This document shows, one piece after another, positions 8,836 through 19,500 of a stretch of 64,000 nucleotides of DNA. The position numbers and the translations under genes were made by a program. The notes beneath the pieces were generated by a model. The model was given only the letters and a program-made list of their open reading frames with translations, did no database searches and had not been told where the DNA came from. The stretch comes from Marinomonas spartinae (GTDB lineage: Bacteria > Pseudomonadota > Gammaproteobacteria > Pseudomonadales > Marinomonadaceae), in NCBI RefSeq assembly GCF_900089775.1, contig NZ_FLOB01000014.1, positions 1-64,000 of the forward strand, given 5' to 3'. How positions within the stretch are numbered: the first letter of the stretch is position 1; each line of letters opens with the position of its first letter.

Positions 8836-9714
8836 ATGCGACACTTAAAAGCGTTCCATATTTTTCATGTTGCTGCCTCCTCGTCGAGTTACACTGAGGC
8901 GGCCAACAAGCTTTGTATCACGCATGGGGCGGTGAGCAAACAGATTAAGGTGTTAGAAGCCTATTTAGGTCAGGCTTTGTTTTATAAACAGGGGCGTCAT
9001 GTTTGTTTGACCGAGCAAGGGCGGGTGTTAAAAGGCTTTACCCAGCAAGCGTTTCAAGCGTTGGAACAGGGAGCGGCAACCTTAATGCCCAAAATAGACA
9101 ATGTGCTGACGGTATCGTGTGAGCCAACTTTGACCATGCGTTGGTTGATGCCTCGTCTTGCTCAGTTTCACGAATTGCATCCAGATATTGAGGTGCGTTT
9201 ATCCACGGCAGGTGGGCCTGTTGATTTTGTCGCCCAGGGCATTGATCTGGCAATTCGCCGAGAAGATTTTGTGATGTCAGCACCCAATCTCAAGTTGCCT
9301 TTACTTGAGGAATGTGTCGGCCCCGTTTTTTCTCCTGCCTATTGGTTGAGTGTACAAGAGACGATGAGTCAAGTTGTTTACTTACACAGTAAAACCCGCC
9401 CTGATGCTTGGCAGGATTGGTTGGCCTTCAATGGATCAGACAAGGCGATGTTTGCGAATTTTTCAAGCAGTCCTCATCACACTTATGAGCATTTTTATTT
9501 TTGTTTGCAGGCAGCGGCAGATGGGTTGGGGGCGGCGATTGGTTCTTACCCATTGGTTATGGATGATTTAAGAAGAGGCCACCTGGTTGCGCCATTTGGC
9601 TTTGTCCCATCAGGGCATTGCTATCTTGCCTTAGCCCCACAACAGCTAACGCAACAAGCGCAGGCTTTCTATGATTGGCTAAAGACTTTAATAGAGGGCG
9701 CTAATGAACATTGA
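8836..9714 (+). CDS. LysR-family transcriptional regulator (GcvA-like)
   Basis: This 292-residue LysR regulator has an N-terminal winged helix-turn-helix (residues about 1-62: SYTEAANKLCITHGAVSKQIKVLEAYLGQALF) and a substrate-binding domain from about residue 90 that includes LMPRLAQFHELHPDIEVRLST. It resembles the GcvA/AmpR branch. It is divergent from the LysE exporter, which is its likely target, and overlaps the following acetyltransferase by 11 bases, so the two are probably one transcript. Confidence 0.88.
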   Translation: MRHLKAFHIFHVAASSSSYTEAANKLCITHGAVSKQIKVLEAYLGQALFYKQGRHVCLTEQGRVLKGFTQQAFQALEQGAATLMPKIDNVLTVSCEPTLTMRWLMPRLAQFHELHPDIEVRLSTAGGPVDFVAQGIDLAIRREDFVMSAPNLKLPLLEECVGPVFSPAYWLSVQETMSQVVYLHSKTRPDAWQDWLAFNGSDKAMFANFSSSPHHTYEHFYFCLQAAADGLGAAIGSYPLVMDDLRRGHLVAPFGFVPSGHCYLALAPQQLTQQAQAFYDWLKTLIEGANEH

Positions 9715-10183
9715 ATATCGTTTTATCGATGTGGAAACAGACTATGAGACGTGTTACGAGTTTCGTAAAGATGCTTATTTCTGTAGTTTTGCCACTTATC
9801 AAGGCTTCGAGACGTTTATAGAAGGCTATAAAGAGCGCTTGCTAGAACGAATCCATCACCCTGACTGGTTTTATTTTCATCTTTGGTATGGCGGTAGAAT
9901 CATTGGTCAGCTTGAGTTTCGTTGTTTTTCAACCCTTAAAAAAACGGGCTATCTTCACCTGATCTATTTAGCTGCTGAATACCGTGGAATGGGCTTGGCT
10001 GGCGAATTAGAGCGTTTTATTGCTGGTCGCTTGATGGAGAAAGGGTGCCAATATTGTTTGTTGTCTGTTAGTCGCTCCAATCAACGGACGTTGATTCATT
10101 ATGCAAAGTTTGGCTGGCACTACGACTCTCCCAACCCAAAACATGATACGACAGATTTTTATCTCAGAGTCCTATCAGAGTGA
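9704..10183 (+). CDS. GNAT acetyltransferase
   Basis: This 159-residue protein has a GNAT fold: the GRIIGQLEFR strand, then HLIYLAAEYRGMGLAGELERFI (the acetyl-CoA Q/RxxGxG-type loop, here RGMGLA) and a C-terminal SNQRTLIHYAKFGWHYDSPNP segment. The substrate is unknown. Its ATG lies inside the end of the LysR gene with an 11-base overlap, so it is translationally coupled to the regulator. Confidence 0.82.
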   Translation: MNIEYRFIDVETDYETCYEFRKDAYFCSFATYQGFETFIEGYKERLLERIHHPDWFYFHLWYGGRIIGQLEFRCFSTLKKTGYLHLIYLAAEYRGMGLAGELERFIAGRLMEKGCQYCLLSVSRSNQRTLIHYAKFGWHYDSPNPKHDTTDFYLRVLSE

Positions 10184-10282
10184 CGATGACAAAATAAGGA
10201 CTTTATATGTACAGTAATTGTCAATATTTTGTTTGAAAAAAGCTAATACTCCCTTTGTCTGAAGATAATTTGAGAACGGCCA

Positions 10283-10301
10283 TTGAATGAGAATGTTTTT
10301 T
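10283..10301 (+). promoter_or_regulatory. weak Fur-box-like site upstream of the second FecBCD operon
   Basis: The stretch TTGAATGAGAATGTTTTTT matches the 19-base Fur consensus at about 11 positions by eye, centred about 95 bases before the binding-protein gene. This is a weak call, made mainly because the convergent receptor gene has a much better Fur box. Confidence 0.25.
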
Positions 10302-10385
10302 GTTTATATTGCTTTCCACTAAATAATACGATGTAAGCTTATTTACTTGTGTTTCGTTCAATATGTTTGTTAACAGGGGTTGTTC

Positions 10386-11534
10386 ATGCGTTATTTGGCA
10401 TCACGCTTTGCTTTTATTTTAGTAGGCTTTTTTTCGTTGGCTGCTTATGCGGTGACGTATCCGATGACTGTCACCGATATGGCGGGGCGCCATGTGACGA
10501 TTAAATCAGAACCCAAACGTATTGTGTTACAAGACGGTAGAGATGTGTTGATGCTAGCGGTATTGGATAAAAAAAATCCATTTAAGCTGGTGGTTGCTTG
10601 GAACAATATACTAAAGAAAGATGATTCTGGCTTTTGGACTCGCCTTACAACGCAGTGGCCAAGCGCTAACAAAATCTTGGATATGAACTTTGGCGATGGT
10701 GGGCAGCTTAATTTAGAGGAAGTTCTAACTCATCGGCCTGATTTGTTAGTCGCAGAACTTCGTTCTAAACCGACTTTAGAACAAGGTGGAGTAATTAAAA
10801 CTCTGGCTAAGTTAAATATCCCTGTTTTGTTCGTTGATACTGCAGAGAACCCGATCAAGGATGCCCCAGCAAGTGTCAAACTATTGGGTAAAGTGTTGAA
10901 TAAAGAAAAAAATGGCGACGCATATTTCAACTTTTACCAGAAGCAACTTAAAATCGTAGACGACGGAGTAAAAGCCGCTGTTGCCAAGCAAGGAGGCAAA
11001 CGCCCTAATGTCTTTATAGAAGCTCATGCAGGTGTTAAAGGGCCAGACGATTGCTGCTTTACACATAATAATTTTGGCTGGGCAGATTTAGTGGAAGCTG
11101 CCGGCGGTAACAACTTGGGATCTGATGTATTGACCGCGCCATCCGGTGTGGTAGCCATGGAAAAAGTGCTAGAAATGAAGCCTGATGTGTATGTTATGAC
11201 AGGTTCCCAATGGAAGGGACGTAGCAAATCTATCGCGCTTCCTTTGGGTTATGATGTTACTCAAAAAGAAGTTCAAAACTCTTTCAAACACCTGCTGGCT
11301 CGCCCTGGTTTTAAACAAATGAAAGCCTATCATGATCATCGTATTTATGGTGCCTATCACCAATTTTACAATCATCCCTACAATATTGTCGGGGTTGAAG
11401 GGTTAGCGAAAGATTTTTATCCAAAAGAATTTAAAAATCTCCATCCGACGCAGACCTACCAGACGATTTTGGCGCGTTTTACTGATATTAAGAGTGATAA
11501 AAACTTAACATTATTTGCTCATGCCAAGGAATGA
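10386..11534 (+). CDS. iron-siderophore-type ABC substrate-binding protein
   Basis: This 382-residue periplasmic binding protein begins with a clean signal peptide (MRYLASRFAF, then a hydrophobic stretch ending AYA) and continues YPMTVTDMAGRHVTIKSEPKRIV, the usual FecB/FepB opening. LNLEEVLTHRPDLLVAE, WADLVEAAGGNNLGSDV and MKPDVYVMTG are further family motifs. ATG 10386 is chosen, with CAGGGG seven bases upstream, over an in-frame TTG two codons earlier. It is first in the order binding protein, permease, ATPase. The neighbouring siderophore receptor suggests ferric-siderophore uptake. Confidence 0.86.
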   Translation: MRYLASRFAFILVGFFSLAAYAVTYPMTVTDMAGRHVTIKSEPKRIVLQDGRDVLMLAVLDKKNPFKLVVAWNNILKKDDSGFWTRLTTQWPSANKILDMNFGDGGQLNLEEVLTHRPDLLVAELRSKPTLEQGGVIKTLAKLNIPVLFVDTAENPIKDAPASVKLLGKVLNKEKNGDAYFNFYQKQLKIVDDGVKAAVAKQGGKRPNVFIEAHAGVKGPDDCCFTHNNFGWADLVEAAGGNNLGSDVLTAPSGVVAMEKVLEMKPDVYVMTGSQWKGRSKSIALPLGYDVTQKEVQNSFKHLLARPGFKQMKAYHDHRIYGAYHQFYNHPYNIVGVEGLAKDFYPKEFKNLHPTQTYQTILARFTDIKSDKNLTLFAHAKE

Positions 11535-11543
11535 TGCTTCCTT

Positions 11544-12614
11544 ATGAATAGTGTTTCACAAACGCTAGGCCAAGCGCCTAGCGCACACGTTTACAAAAAT
11601 GATGTGCGTCGTAAACTACTGCTGATTGTTGTTTTCCTTATCTTAACCGTCCTTGCCGTTATAACAGACTTATTATGCGGCTCGGGGACATTGCCGTGGC
11701 ATGTGGCCCTTGACGGTGTGTTTCATCCCGATCAAGTCTCTCCCATGGTACATGTGGTGATGTGGGATTTACGTATGCCTGTAACCATCACGGCAGTATT
11801 ATCCGGTATTGGTTTAGCTATTGCGGGTTCGTTAATGCAAACAGTGCTGGATAACCCATTGGCAGAGCCCTTTACTTTAGGCATTTCTTCTGCGGCGGGT
11901 TTTGGCGCTGCATTGGTTATTGTCTTCCAGACCTCCTTAGTGAGCTTTCTTCCTGTTGATTATTTATTGACAGCGAATGCTTTTATTTTTTCTCTAGTGA
12001 CCGTGTTGTTTATTGGAATGTTTGCCGCTCGCAAGGGGCTATCAGTGGAAATGATCGTGATGCTCGGGATTGCTGTGCATTTCATCTTTTCCGCGCTACT
12101 GGGGTTGGCACAATACGTCGCGAATGTAGATCAACTTCAGTCCCTAGTCTTTTGGATGATGGGATCATTGCAGAAAAGTACTTGGACACAAGTGGGCATC
12201 AATACGGTAATTATTGTGCTGATTGTTCCTATCTTGCTTTTATTATCTTGGCAAATTTCGGCGTTACGTGGTTTTGGCGAACAAGCTCAAGTGTTAGGGA
12301 TTTCAGTAGCGCGCCTTCGTATGCTGTTATTGACTTTTTCCGCGTTGTTGGCAAGTGCCATTACGGCGACGATTGGTGTTGTTGGCTTTATCGGTCTGGT
12401 GGCACCTCATGTGGCTCGTATGCTGGTAGGGGAAGATCAGCGTTTTACGCAATTGATGACAATGATTGTCGGTGCTTTGATTATGACCTTATCTTCCATC
12501 GTCAGTAAAATGTTGATACCTGGTGTTATTTTACCAATTGGCATGGTGACCTCATTGCTGGGAGTACCGTTTTTTGTTTGGTTGGTATTCGGTCGGAGTA
12601 TGGGGAGACGATAA
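11544..12614 (+). CDS. FecCD-family iron ABC permease
   Basis: This 356-residue membrane protein has the FecCD signatures DLRMPVTITAVLSGIGLAIAGSLMQ, DNPLAEPFTLGISSAAGFGA and GFIGLVAPHVARMLVGEDQR, and about ten hydrophobic segments. It forms the inner-membrane channel of the second chelate importer. It starts 10 bases after the binding-protein stop, and its stop overlaps the ATPase start by one base (ATAATG). Confidence 0.9.
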   Translation: MNSVSQTLGQAPSAHVYKNDVRRKLLLIVVFLILTVLAVITDLLCGSGTLPWHVALDGVFHPDQVSPMVHVVMWDLRMPVTITAVLSGIGLAIAGSLMQTVLDNPLAEPFTLGISSAAGFGAALVIVFQTSLVSFLPVDYLLTANAFIFSLVTVLFIGMFAARKGLSVEMIVMLGIAVHFIFSALLGLAQYVANVDQLQSLVFWMMGSLQKSTWTQVGINTVIIVLIVPILLLLSWQISALRGFGEQAQVLGISVARLRMLLLTFSALLASAITATIGVVGFIGLVAPHVARMLVGEDQRFTQLMTMIVGALIMTLSSIVSKMLIPGVILPIGMVTSLLGVPFFVWLVFGRSMGRR

Positions 12615-13384
12615 TGCTTAATGTTAATGAATTGTCTGTACGGATTGGTCGAGTTGATATTTTAAAGCCGGTGAGCTTTGAATTAGCTGCAGGACAATCC
12701 TTAGCCTTATTAGGGCGTAATGGAGCCGGAAAATCGACGTTGGTAAAAGGTCTGGCGGGATTAGTAAAAGCCAAAGGAGACATTCAGTTAGGAGGAGTGG
12801 GCCTCAATAGCATGACGCAAAAGGAGCGCAGCCAGGTTATTGGTTACGTGGCTCAGGACTTTTCTAGTAGCAATGTGCGTTTGAGTGTATTTGAGCTGCT
12901 GCTATTGGCCCAGAACAGTCAAAATATGCAGTTACGTGCCTCACCTGAAAGTCTTGTTTTAGCGCAAGACATGCTCAACATGCTTGGGCTGGCACATTTA
13001 AGCGAGCGTATGCTGAATGAAATGTCTGGCGGCCAAAGACAAATGGTTGCTTTAGCTTTAGCGCTGATTCGTAAACCAAAATTGCTGTTGCTGGATGAGC
13101 CTACATCGGCGTTGGACTTAGCTAACCAGTTGCAGCTGTTGCAAACGGTTCGTGATTATACACAAGAGCAGAATATTACGACCTTGATGGTGTTGCATGA
13201 TTTGAACTTAGCCCATCGTTTTGCCGATCAAACAATGATTCTTGAATCCGGTAATGTTTCAGCATTTGGTGATACTCATGAAGTACTAACGGCTGAGCAA
13301 ATTGCTAACAGCTACGGCGTACATTGTGAGGTTTTTGTTGGTTCTGATGGGTCAAGGAGCATCCATCCTTTATCTGCCATTTGA
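12614..13384 (+). CDS. iron-siderophore-type ABC ATPase (FecE-like)
   Basis: This 256-residue ABC ATPase has Walker A GRNGAGKS, signature MSGGQRQM, Walker B LLLLDEPTSALDL and H-loop VLHDLNLAHRF. ATG 12614 overlaps the permease stop codon by one base and is preceded by GGGGAGACG, so it is preferred over an in-frame start at 12578 inside the permease gene. It powers the importer formed by the two preceding genes. Confidence 0.9.
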   Translation: MLNVNELSVRIGRVDILKPVSFELAAGQSLALLGRNGAGKSTLVKGLAGLVKAKGDIQLGGVGLNSMTQKERSQVIGYVAQDFSSSNVRLSVFELLLLAQNSQNMQLRASPESLVLAQDMLNMLGLAHLSERMLNEMSGGQRQMVALALALIRKPKLLLLDEPTSALDLANQLQLLQTVRDYTQEQNITTLMVLHDLNLAHRFADQTMILESGNVSAFGDTHEVLTAEQIANSYGVHCEVFVGSDGSRSIHPLSAI

Positions 13385-13413
13385 TGTTTGTTTTATCAAT
13401 AGGTCAATCTCAT

Positions 13414-13455
13414 AAAAAAGGGTGATTATCTATATATTAGATGTCACCCTTTTTT
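13414..13455. terminator. bidirectional intrinsic terminator
   Basis: AAAAAAGGGTGA and TCACCCTTTTTT pair perfectly over 12 bases around an 18-base loop. The site lies between the convergent iron ABC operon and the TonB receptor gene, with T-tracts on both strands. Confidence 0.85.
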
Positions 13456-13482
13456 GTGCTCTGATTATTTCGTTAAGATAAA

Positions 13483-15582
13483 TCAGAAATCGTAAGTGGC
13501 GCTTAGATAAACGCGACGGCGTTCACCAACGAATGAACCGATAGTTTTGGTAAAGCCACTGACTGCGTATTTTTTATCAAACAGGTTTTTGATATTTAGC
13601 TGGAACTTCCATTTTTCCCAATGGGTCTGCCATGAAGCATCATATACAGTGTAGGGTTTGACTTTTTGTCCCTGGCGATTGATTTGTTGACTGACGTAAT
13701 CGGCCCCCAATCCAATGGAGGATCGAATATGTGGAAAGTCGTAGCGAGTCCAAACGCCTAACTGGTTGTGTGGCGTGTTGGCAAAGCGCTTTCCATTCGC
13801 ATATTTGATCCCATTAAACGCTTTTTCGACAATGGTGTCGTTATAGGCGTAGTTGATATTTGCGACCCAGCGAGAGGTGATATCCGCCATAATGTCTAGT
13901 TCCACCCCTTGGCTTCTCACTTGGCCAAAAGCAACTTTTTTATCGGTGTCGTTTGGGTCTTCCTGGAGAATGTTCCTACGGATAATATGGTAAGTCGCCA
14001 GATTCACATTCAGGCGATTATTCAACCAATAGCTGCGCATTCCCACTTCTATTTGTCGACTTTCTTCTGGATCGAAAGGTCCACCTACACTGGTTTGTTG
14101 GTTCTCTGCATCCTGTGGAACAAAGCCTGTTGAAAACGCAGTATAGGGCTTGAGATGATCATTAATTTCGTAGGTGGCGCCAATGCGTGTGGAGTAGCCA
14201 GTGTCGTAATAGCCGACCGAAGAATCTTTTAAATGGTTGTGATAATCCTGTTTGATCCGGTCAACACGCACACCCGATGTGAGCTCCAGCTTGTTGGTGA
14301 TTGCCCATTGATCTTGTACATAGAGACCAAGCTGGTCGGATGTGGTGTCTTCGTTGGTATGCTTGTGCATGATGTAATTGTTGGTATTGTCTTTCCCATA
14401 AACGGGGTGGATTAGACTTAAATTAGACACTCCATCGGCAGTACCTGTTGCCCTTGAATAGGTAAAACGGTTTTTTTCGTGGTAAAACTCACTCCCCACT
14501 AGCAGGGTATGTTTGCCAAGCTCCGCGATTAAATTACCCGCTAACGTGATGCCTTTGCGTTTACGGACTTGGTCGCGGTATTGGCGTTTGCTGGTGTCGG
14601 CAATACCATCACCATTTGTATCAAGTAGTTTGTTTATTTCGTGATATTTTTGAGTCTCAGTGTTTTCAAAGTAGCGAACAGCTACATTACTATCCAGCCA
14701 TGAATTAATAGTGTGGTCTAACTTAGTTTGAAAGACTTGTGCATTGAGCTCTTGATAGTCGGTTTTCTCATTGTTATTCCAAGAAAGTGGCGCTAGAAAG
14801 TTGCCGTCATTATCTGTTGGAATCCCGCGCAAGCGAGCACCGTTTATGTTCTGGTGGATATTGGTATATTGAGTGGTTAGTGTGTCGTTATCGTTAATAT
14901 CCCATGCATAACCAAGATCGATAATGCGGTTTTGTTCTTTCACATTATTGCGGTATGAGTGTTGTCCATCCGAATAAATTCCCACCCGGTAGCGTTTTGA
15001 AGCCTCTTTGTTAAGTGGGCCAGAGGATTCTACACTGCCGCTTAGAAAGTGTTTGTTACCCACGCTAGCTTGGACTGTGTTATGTGGATCATAGGTTGGT
15101 TTTTTGGTGACATAATTAATCACACCGCCAGGCTCTCCTGCGCCATACAGGGCGCCAGATGGCCCTTTTAAGACTTGAACCTGATCAATTGTGAATAGCT
15201 GAGGGATTGAAAAATCCCCATAGGGATCGCCTTTCAAGCCGTCGTAAAGAATCTCGTCTTGGCTGAAGCCGCGTAGGGTAACAGTGGATACATTGTTTTG
15301 TGATAACCCTGATATTGAGCGATATAAATCGGTAATTTGCCGTGCCGCTTGATCTTCTATCATGGTGTGAGTTACCACTTGTACGGACTGTGGCGTTTTA
15401 TCTATAGGAGTTTGAGTGCGTGTAGCGAAGCTTGTTTCATCGTCTTTATAGTAGGACAAGGCGCGTCCTTTCACATCCATTGTATTTAATTTTATGTTTG
15501 TCGTTGTATCGGCAAGGGTATTGGTAGAAATGGCAAGTACACTACAGGCTTGCATTGCGATCACAAAGGGGTTGAGCTTCAT
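13483..15582 (-). CDS. TonB-dependent siderophore receptor
   Basis: This 699-residue outer-membrane receptor has a signal peptide (MKLNPFVIAMQACSVLAIS, cleavage near TLA-D), a plug domain at about residues 45-175 (TPQSVQVVTHTMIEDQA, LRGFSQDEILYDGL, VQVLKGPSGALYGAGEPGG) and a barrel ending in NLFDKKYAVSGF and the terminal aromatic residue in SATYDF. The plug motifs are those of ferric-siderophore receptors (FhuA/FhuE/FpvA group). ATG 15582 gives the signal peptide; an in-frame TTG 18 bases earlier is less likely. The Fur box about 40 bases upstream implies induction by iron limitation. It is convergent with the iron ABC operon, its probable inner-membrane partner. Confidence 0.93.
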   Translation of the reverse strand: MKLNPFVIAMQACSVLAISTNTLADTTTNIKLNTMDVKGRALSYYKDDETSFATRTQTPIDKTPQSVQVVTHTMIEDQAARQITDLYRSISGLSQNNVSTVTLRGFSQDEILYDGLKGDPYGDFSIPQLFTIDQVQVLKGPSGALYGAGEPGGVINYVTKKPTYDPHNTVQASVGNKHFLSGSVESSGPLNKEASKRYRVGIYSDGQHSYRNNVKEQNRIIDLGYAWDINDNDTLTTQYTNIHQNINGARLRGIPTDNDGNFLAPLSWNNNEKTDYQELNAQVFQTKLDHTINSWLDSNVAVRYFENTETQKYHEINKLLDTNGDGIADTSKRQYRDQVRKRKGITLAGNLIAELGKHTLLVGSEFYHEKNRFTYSRATGTADGVSNLSLIHPVYGKDNTNNYIMHKHTNEDTTSDQLGLYVQDQWAITNKLELTSGVRVDRIKQDYHNHLKDSSVGYYDTGYSTRIGATYEINDHLKPYTAFSTGFVPQDAENQQTSVGGPFDPEESRQIEVGMRSYWLNNRLNVNLATYHIIRRNILQEDPNDTDKKVAFGQVRSQGVELDIMADITSRWVANINYAYNDTIVEKAFNGIKYANGKRFANTPHNQLGVWTRYDFPHIRSSIGLGADYVSQQINRQGQKVKPYTVYDASWQTHWEKWKFQLNIKNLFDKKYAVSGFTKTIGSFVGERRRVYLSATYDF

Positions 15583-15622
15583 AACAAAACCAAGGGTCAA
15601 AAAAAGGAAGAAGTATAATAGT

Positions 15623-15641
15623 GATTATGATAATCGTTTTC
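15623..15641 (-). promoter_or_regulatory. Fur box upstream of the siderophore receptor gene
   Basis: GATTATGATAATCGTTTTC matches the 19-base Fur consensus GATAATGATAATCATTATC at 16 positions. It lies about 40 bases upstream of the receptor start, in the promoter region. Confidence 0.8.
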
Positions 15642-15879
15642 AATAATGTGTTGTTTAATATAGCAAAAGTCTTTGTTGACTGATTGCTATCGAATGAAAT
15701 GGATTGAAGTAAAGAGACAAATCCCGTAGTACATTGCTAGTAGATAATATTTCCGGAGCGATGAGAAAGGATCAAATTAGAATGGTAAAGGCGCAACAAT
15801 TAGCTTCGAACGAGGGTCGAGCTGTTCGACCCTCTGTTACACCTTTGTTGATAAAGAAGATAACTTAGTCGTTCTTTCC

Positions 15880-16152
15880 TTAAGCTTGTGCTTGGTTTAT
15901 CTGGTTAGTAGTTTGAGACTGTTTTAAATAATCAACCAGTGTGTCTTTAAGCTGCAGGCGGCGTTTTTTAAAGGTCTCTTCTTCTTCCGTTGAAACGAGT
16001 AGGATTTCCTGCTCCATTTTTTTGATTTCGTTCGTCAGGAAGTGGTATTCATCTGATAGTTTTTTAAAGTGGTCATCCGTCATTTTAAGAGTATGAATGT
16101 CGTCTTTAAATTCTGGTAACTCAAGGGCTAAATTATGATTTTCAATCGGCAT
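15880..16152 (-). CDS. YdcH-like DUF465 small protein
   Basis: This 90-residue, highly charged helical protein has the DUF465 (YdcH) pattern, with LPEFKDDIHTLKMTDDHFKKLSDEYH near the N-terminus followed by a helix rich in E, K and L. These are small cytoplasmic coiled-coil proteins without an assigned role. ATG 16152 is chosen because AAGGAAAA lies seven bases upstream; a GTG 18 bases earlier is possible. Confidence 0.8.
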   Translation of the reverse strand: MPIENHNLALELPEFKDDIHTLKMTDDHFKKLSDEYHFLTNEIKKMEQEILLVSTEEEETFKKRRLQLKDTLVDYLKQSQTTNQINQAQA

Positions 16153-16516
16153 ATTATTTTCCTTTTTCACTATCTCTAATCATTAGACTAGGTTATCTAT
16201 GAATTTGATGTTTTGATGCTGGTCACGTTTCTTAAATAACGCATTGATAAAGTTATGGCGTATTGGATGCCGCATCACAAGGCAGTGCGCATTTATTACA
16301 TAGCTTTTAGGTATTTTGGATAGCCTTTTACTTATCGCTGACAGCGAATATGTGGCTAGGTGTTGGCTGAGCGTAGATAAAATATATTCGCCAGCTGTGT
16401 TGTAAAAGAGCTTCCCTAAGCATTCGTAATGACTAAATTGGGGGAGGAAATGAACAAGCTAAGCGGCTTGTGACCGCTTAGCTTCCAGCTCACAATGAGC
16501 GGACAAACAAAATGGA
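16153..16516. other. intergenic region with a terminator-like hairpin
   Basis: No gene is seen. Near its right end, AAGCTAAGCGG (16456-16466) pairs perfectly with CCGCTTAGCTT (16474-16484) around a 7-base loop. It lies 33 bases beyond the stop of the large DUF748 gene on the minus strand and probably ends that transcript, although no long U-run follows. The rest holds the promoter of the YdcH-like gene. Confidence 0.5.
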
Positions 16517-19500
16517 TTAGAAGTTTAAATCGATGCGTGGTGTGCTGCCACGGCTAAGATCGACTTCTGGCGCGCAGATAAAAATACGAGAAGAGCTAAT
16601 TTTTTGGCTTACTAGGTAATCTTTTAGACTGTTAGCTCTTTTTGTCGCTATCGCATTGGCTGCTTGGCGTGCCGCATTACTAATAGTGACAGGTGGCTTC
16701 TCTAAACCTAAATCCTGATAGCTTGCTACACCACATGCCCTTAGTTCACTGTCTTTTTTGTCTTTCATAAGGTCTGTTAATTGTTTTAGAAAGGTATCCT
16801 GATCTGCCGAAAGGTCGGTTTGTTTTGCCTTGAATTTTAACGGCTCCACGCGAATTTTTAGTAATTGTTCACCCGCAAATTGTGCTATCGAAATGACATT
16901 CGCGTAAGGTACAAAGGTTTGCAGTAAATAATTACTAGAGGCTTTAAATAGAGCTTTCTTGATCGGTAAAACGAGGAAGTCTCCCCATCCGAATTGAGGG
17001 TTATCAATGTTACCAGAGAGGGGAATATTGAGATCAATATTACCATCTCCGTTCTTTAATACACCGACTGCAATATTGAGAGGAATAACCCCAGTTTTGA
17101 TCACTGAACTGCTTTGGTACGCTCCTCCAAGGTCGAATTGCTTTAACACAATATGGCTTGTGCCATTGATAACGCCTTCTTTCGAGGTGAGTTTCAGATC
17201 TAGATTCAATTGACCGGAATCAATTTGGTATCCCAAAACATTCGCAATATAGGGGGAGTAAGGTGGTAATTCGGCTTGGCTTACAACCAAGTGAGACGAC
17301 ATGGTGAGTTTGTTGGCGAGAGGGAAAATTGCTACATCGCCAGAAATAGTTGAGTATTTGTCGTTTCTGGCTTTGAAATCTAAGGTTGCTTTTTGTTTTT
17401 TATCTTTTGTGTTGAGGTTACGAATAGCAAATTTTTCAATGGTTAGAGTGCGATTTAGAGCGGGATCAATGCTTTTGTCCTGAATGTATAAGCTAGACTT
17501 ACCTGTCATATTGTAGGCATCTAAGATTACGTAATAAGGCGCTTTAAATGTACTGTCAGTAGAAGCTTTGTTTGAGTCCTGCTTTTTTGTGACGATGTCT
17601 TGCTGTTTAGGAGCATTGATTGGCTTAGCTTTCTCTGAGGGGACTTTTTGGTCGTTTGTGTCAACAAACACTAGGTTTTCGATACGCTTTTTGCTGTCCA
17701 GTAGTAAGTTACCTTTCACTCCTTTGGTATCGATCTGTTTGATGCGAACACCGTCTTGGTTGGCATGAATTTGATCAATAGCCACATCATCAATGGTGGC
17801 AAGGGCTGGAGAGGCAGGCTGACTTGTTTTAGACGTAAGAGGTTCGGAAACGATGAGTTTTTGAATGTTCAACTTATTAAGAGAGACATCAAAATCATTA
17901 GCATGTTGATTAAGGTTAACGTGAGAAAGCGAGGTGCGATACCACGATGCAGCCCGTTTTGTGTCCGACAACTTCGCATCAAAGGCTTGGGTGATCAAGT
18001 TAATGTCTGTGCCTATTAGATGAGGCTTTTGGTGATTTGCAAGGTCTACGTTCAGGGTGTTAGCTGCAATATGCATTTGTCCTAGTGAGACATCTGCCTT
18101 GTTTTTTTGTTGAGCTGTGAGGCCTGATAATGTCAGGTTAATGTCGTTATTATTGACTTTTATATCGCTATTCTGTGTTTGTGAGAACGAACTGGTATTC
18201 GTCAGGCTGAGTGTATCGTAGTGGGTTTTGATATCAGCTTGTTCTGCGCTTAGATTGTGACTGTCTAGCTGGCTTTTGACTGAAAGCTGAAGCGAATCTG
18301 TGGGGGATTTGCTCAACTGCAACTGACTAAGTGCCAAGGTGCTTTGCTCATTGGTCAAGGCAAGAGAAGAAAGCGACAATGTTAATTTCTGAAGATCGAT
18401 GTTGGCCTTTGGTGTATTGGCGGTGAGTGCTTGGTCGTGCTGTGCTACGTTGAAAGGCGTGTTAACGGATAGTTTGGCAACAGTGGCGCTTTGCTTATCT
18501 TTTAGTTTGGTGGTTAATCCACTTAATTGAATGTTTAGATTGCCTTTTGTACTGATATTGTTTTGTGAATCATAAGAGGCGGATAGGTTTGATAGCGCTA
18601 AAGTACTGGCAGCCAGAGAAGCATGACTTTGTTCTGGTAGGGGTAAGTCCAATGCTTTTAGGCTGGCGGTGAGCGAAGAGTCATTAAGTTGGTACGATGT
18701 TGTGCCATTATTTTTTTTCAGGCTAGCAGTCAGTGTACCTTGCAGAGATAAATCCCCTTTACCCGTTTGATAAGGGGCCGGAATAAAGTGGGTGAAGGCT
18801 TGAAGGGGTAGTAGGGTGTCTTGAATCGTCAGGCTTGCTTGGCCTTTTGTTGGTGTGTAATGAAACTGACTAGCAAGATCGATTTTTGCGGTATTAATGT
18901 TTGTGTTTAATTGGACGGAGCCTTGCCAGTCCATGCCTTTTCCAACTAAATCGTTAATTGATAGCTTATTGATTAATACAGTGTCTTGCTGTATTGGGGC
19001 ACTGGCATCTGTTTGTCGGCTTAAGGTGATATGGCTATTAACGAAAGAGAATTGTGGAACCTCGATGGTCCAAGGTGTGCTGTTTTTTTCTGTTTTGGGT
19101 GCATTGCTCGTTTGCTCTTTTGCTGCCTTTGATTGGTATTGATCAAGGTTGATACCAGCAATGATCCAGTCGTTCTTTTGTTGTTTAACCGACAGTGTCA
19201 GTCCATCAATTTTGGCATGAGAAACCCGGATAGTGCCAGAAAGTAATGGAGAAAGATTGATTCCCAAATCGAGCTCTTTAAGGGTTAAGGTATCCTGCTT
19301 TTCTTTGGTGACAGTTAAGTTTTTTATGGTCACTCTCGGTGGAAAAAAGTGGACGCGAAGGTGTTGTAACGAAGCGCTTTCGCCTTGAGACTGGAAGTAT
19401 TCTTGTAAATAATGTCTTGCCACAAACGGTGTCATTAACCAAGCAATGAAAATTATCCCAATAACAATCAGGCTGGGAATAATGAATAGATTGCGTAATG

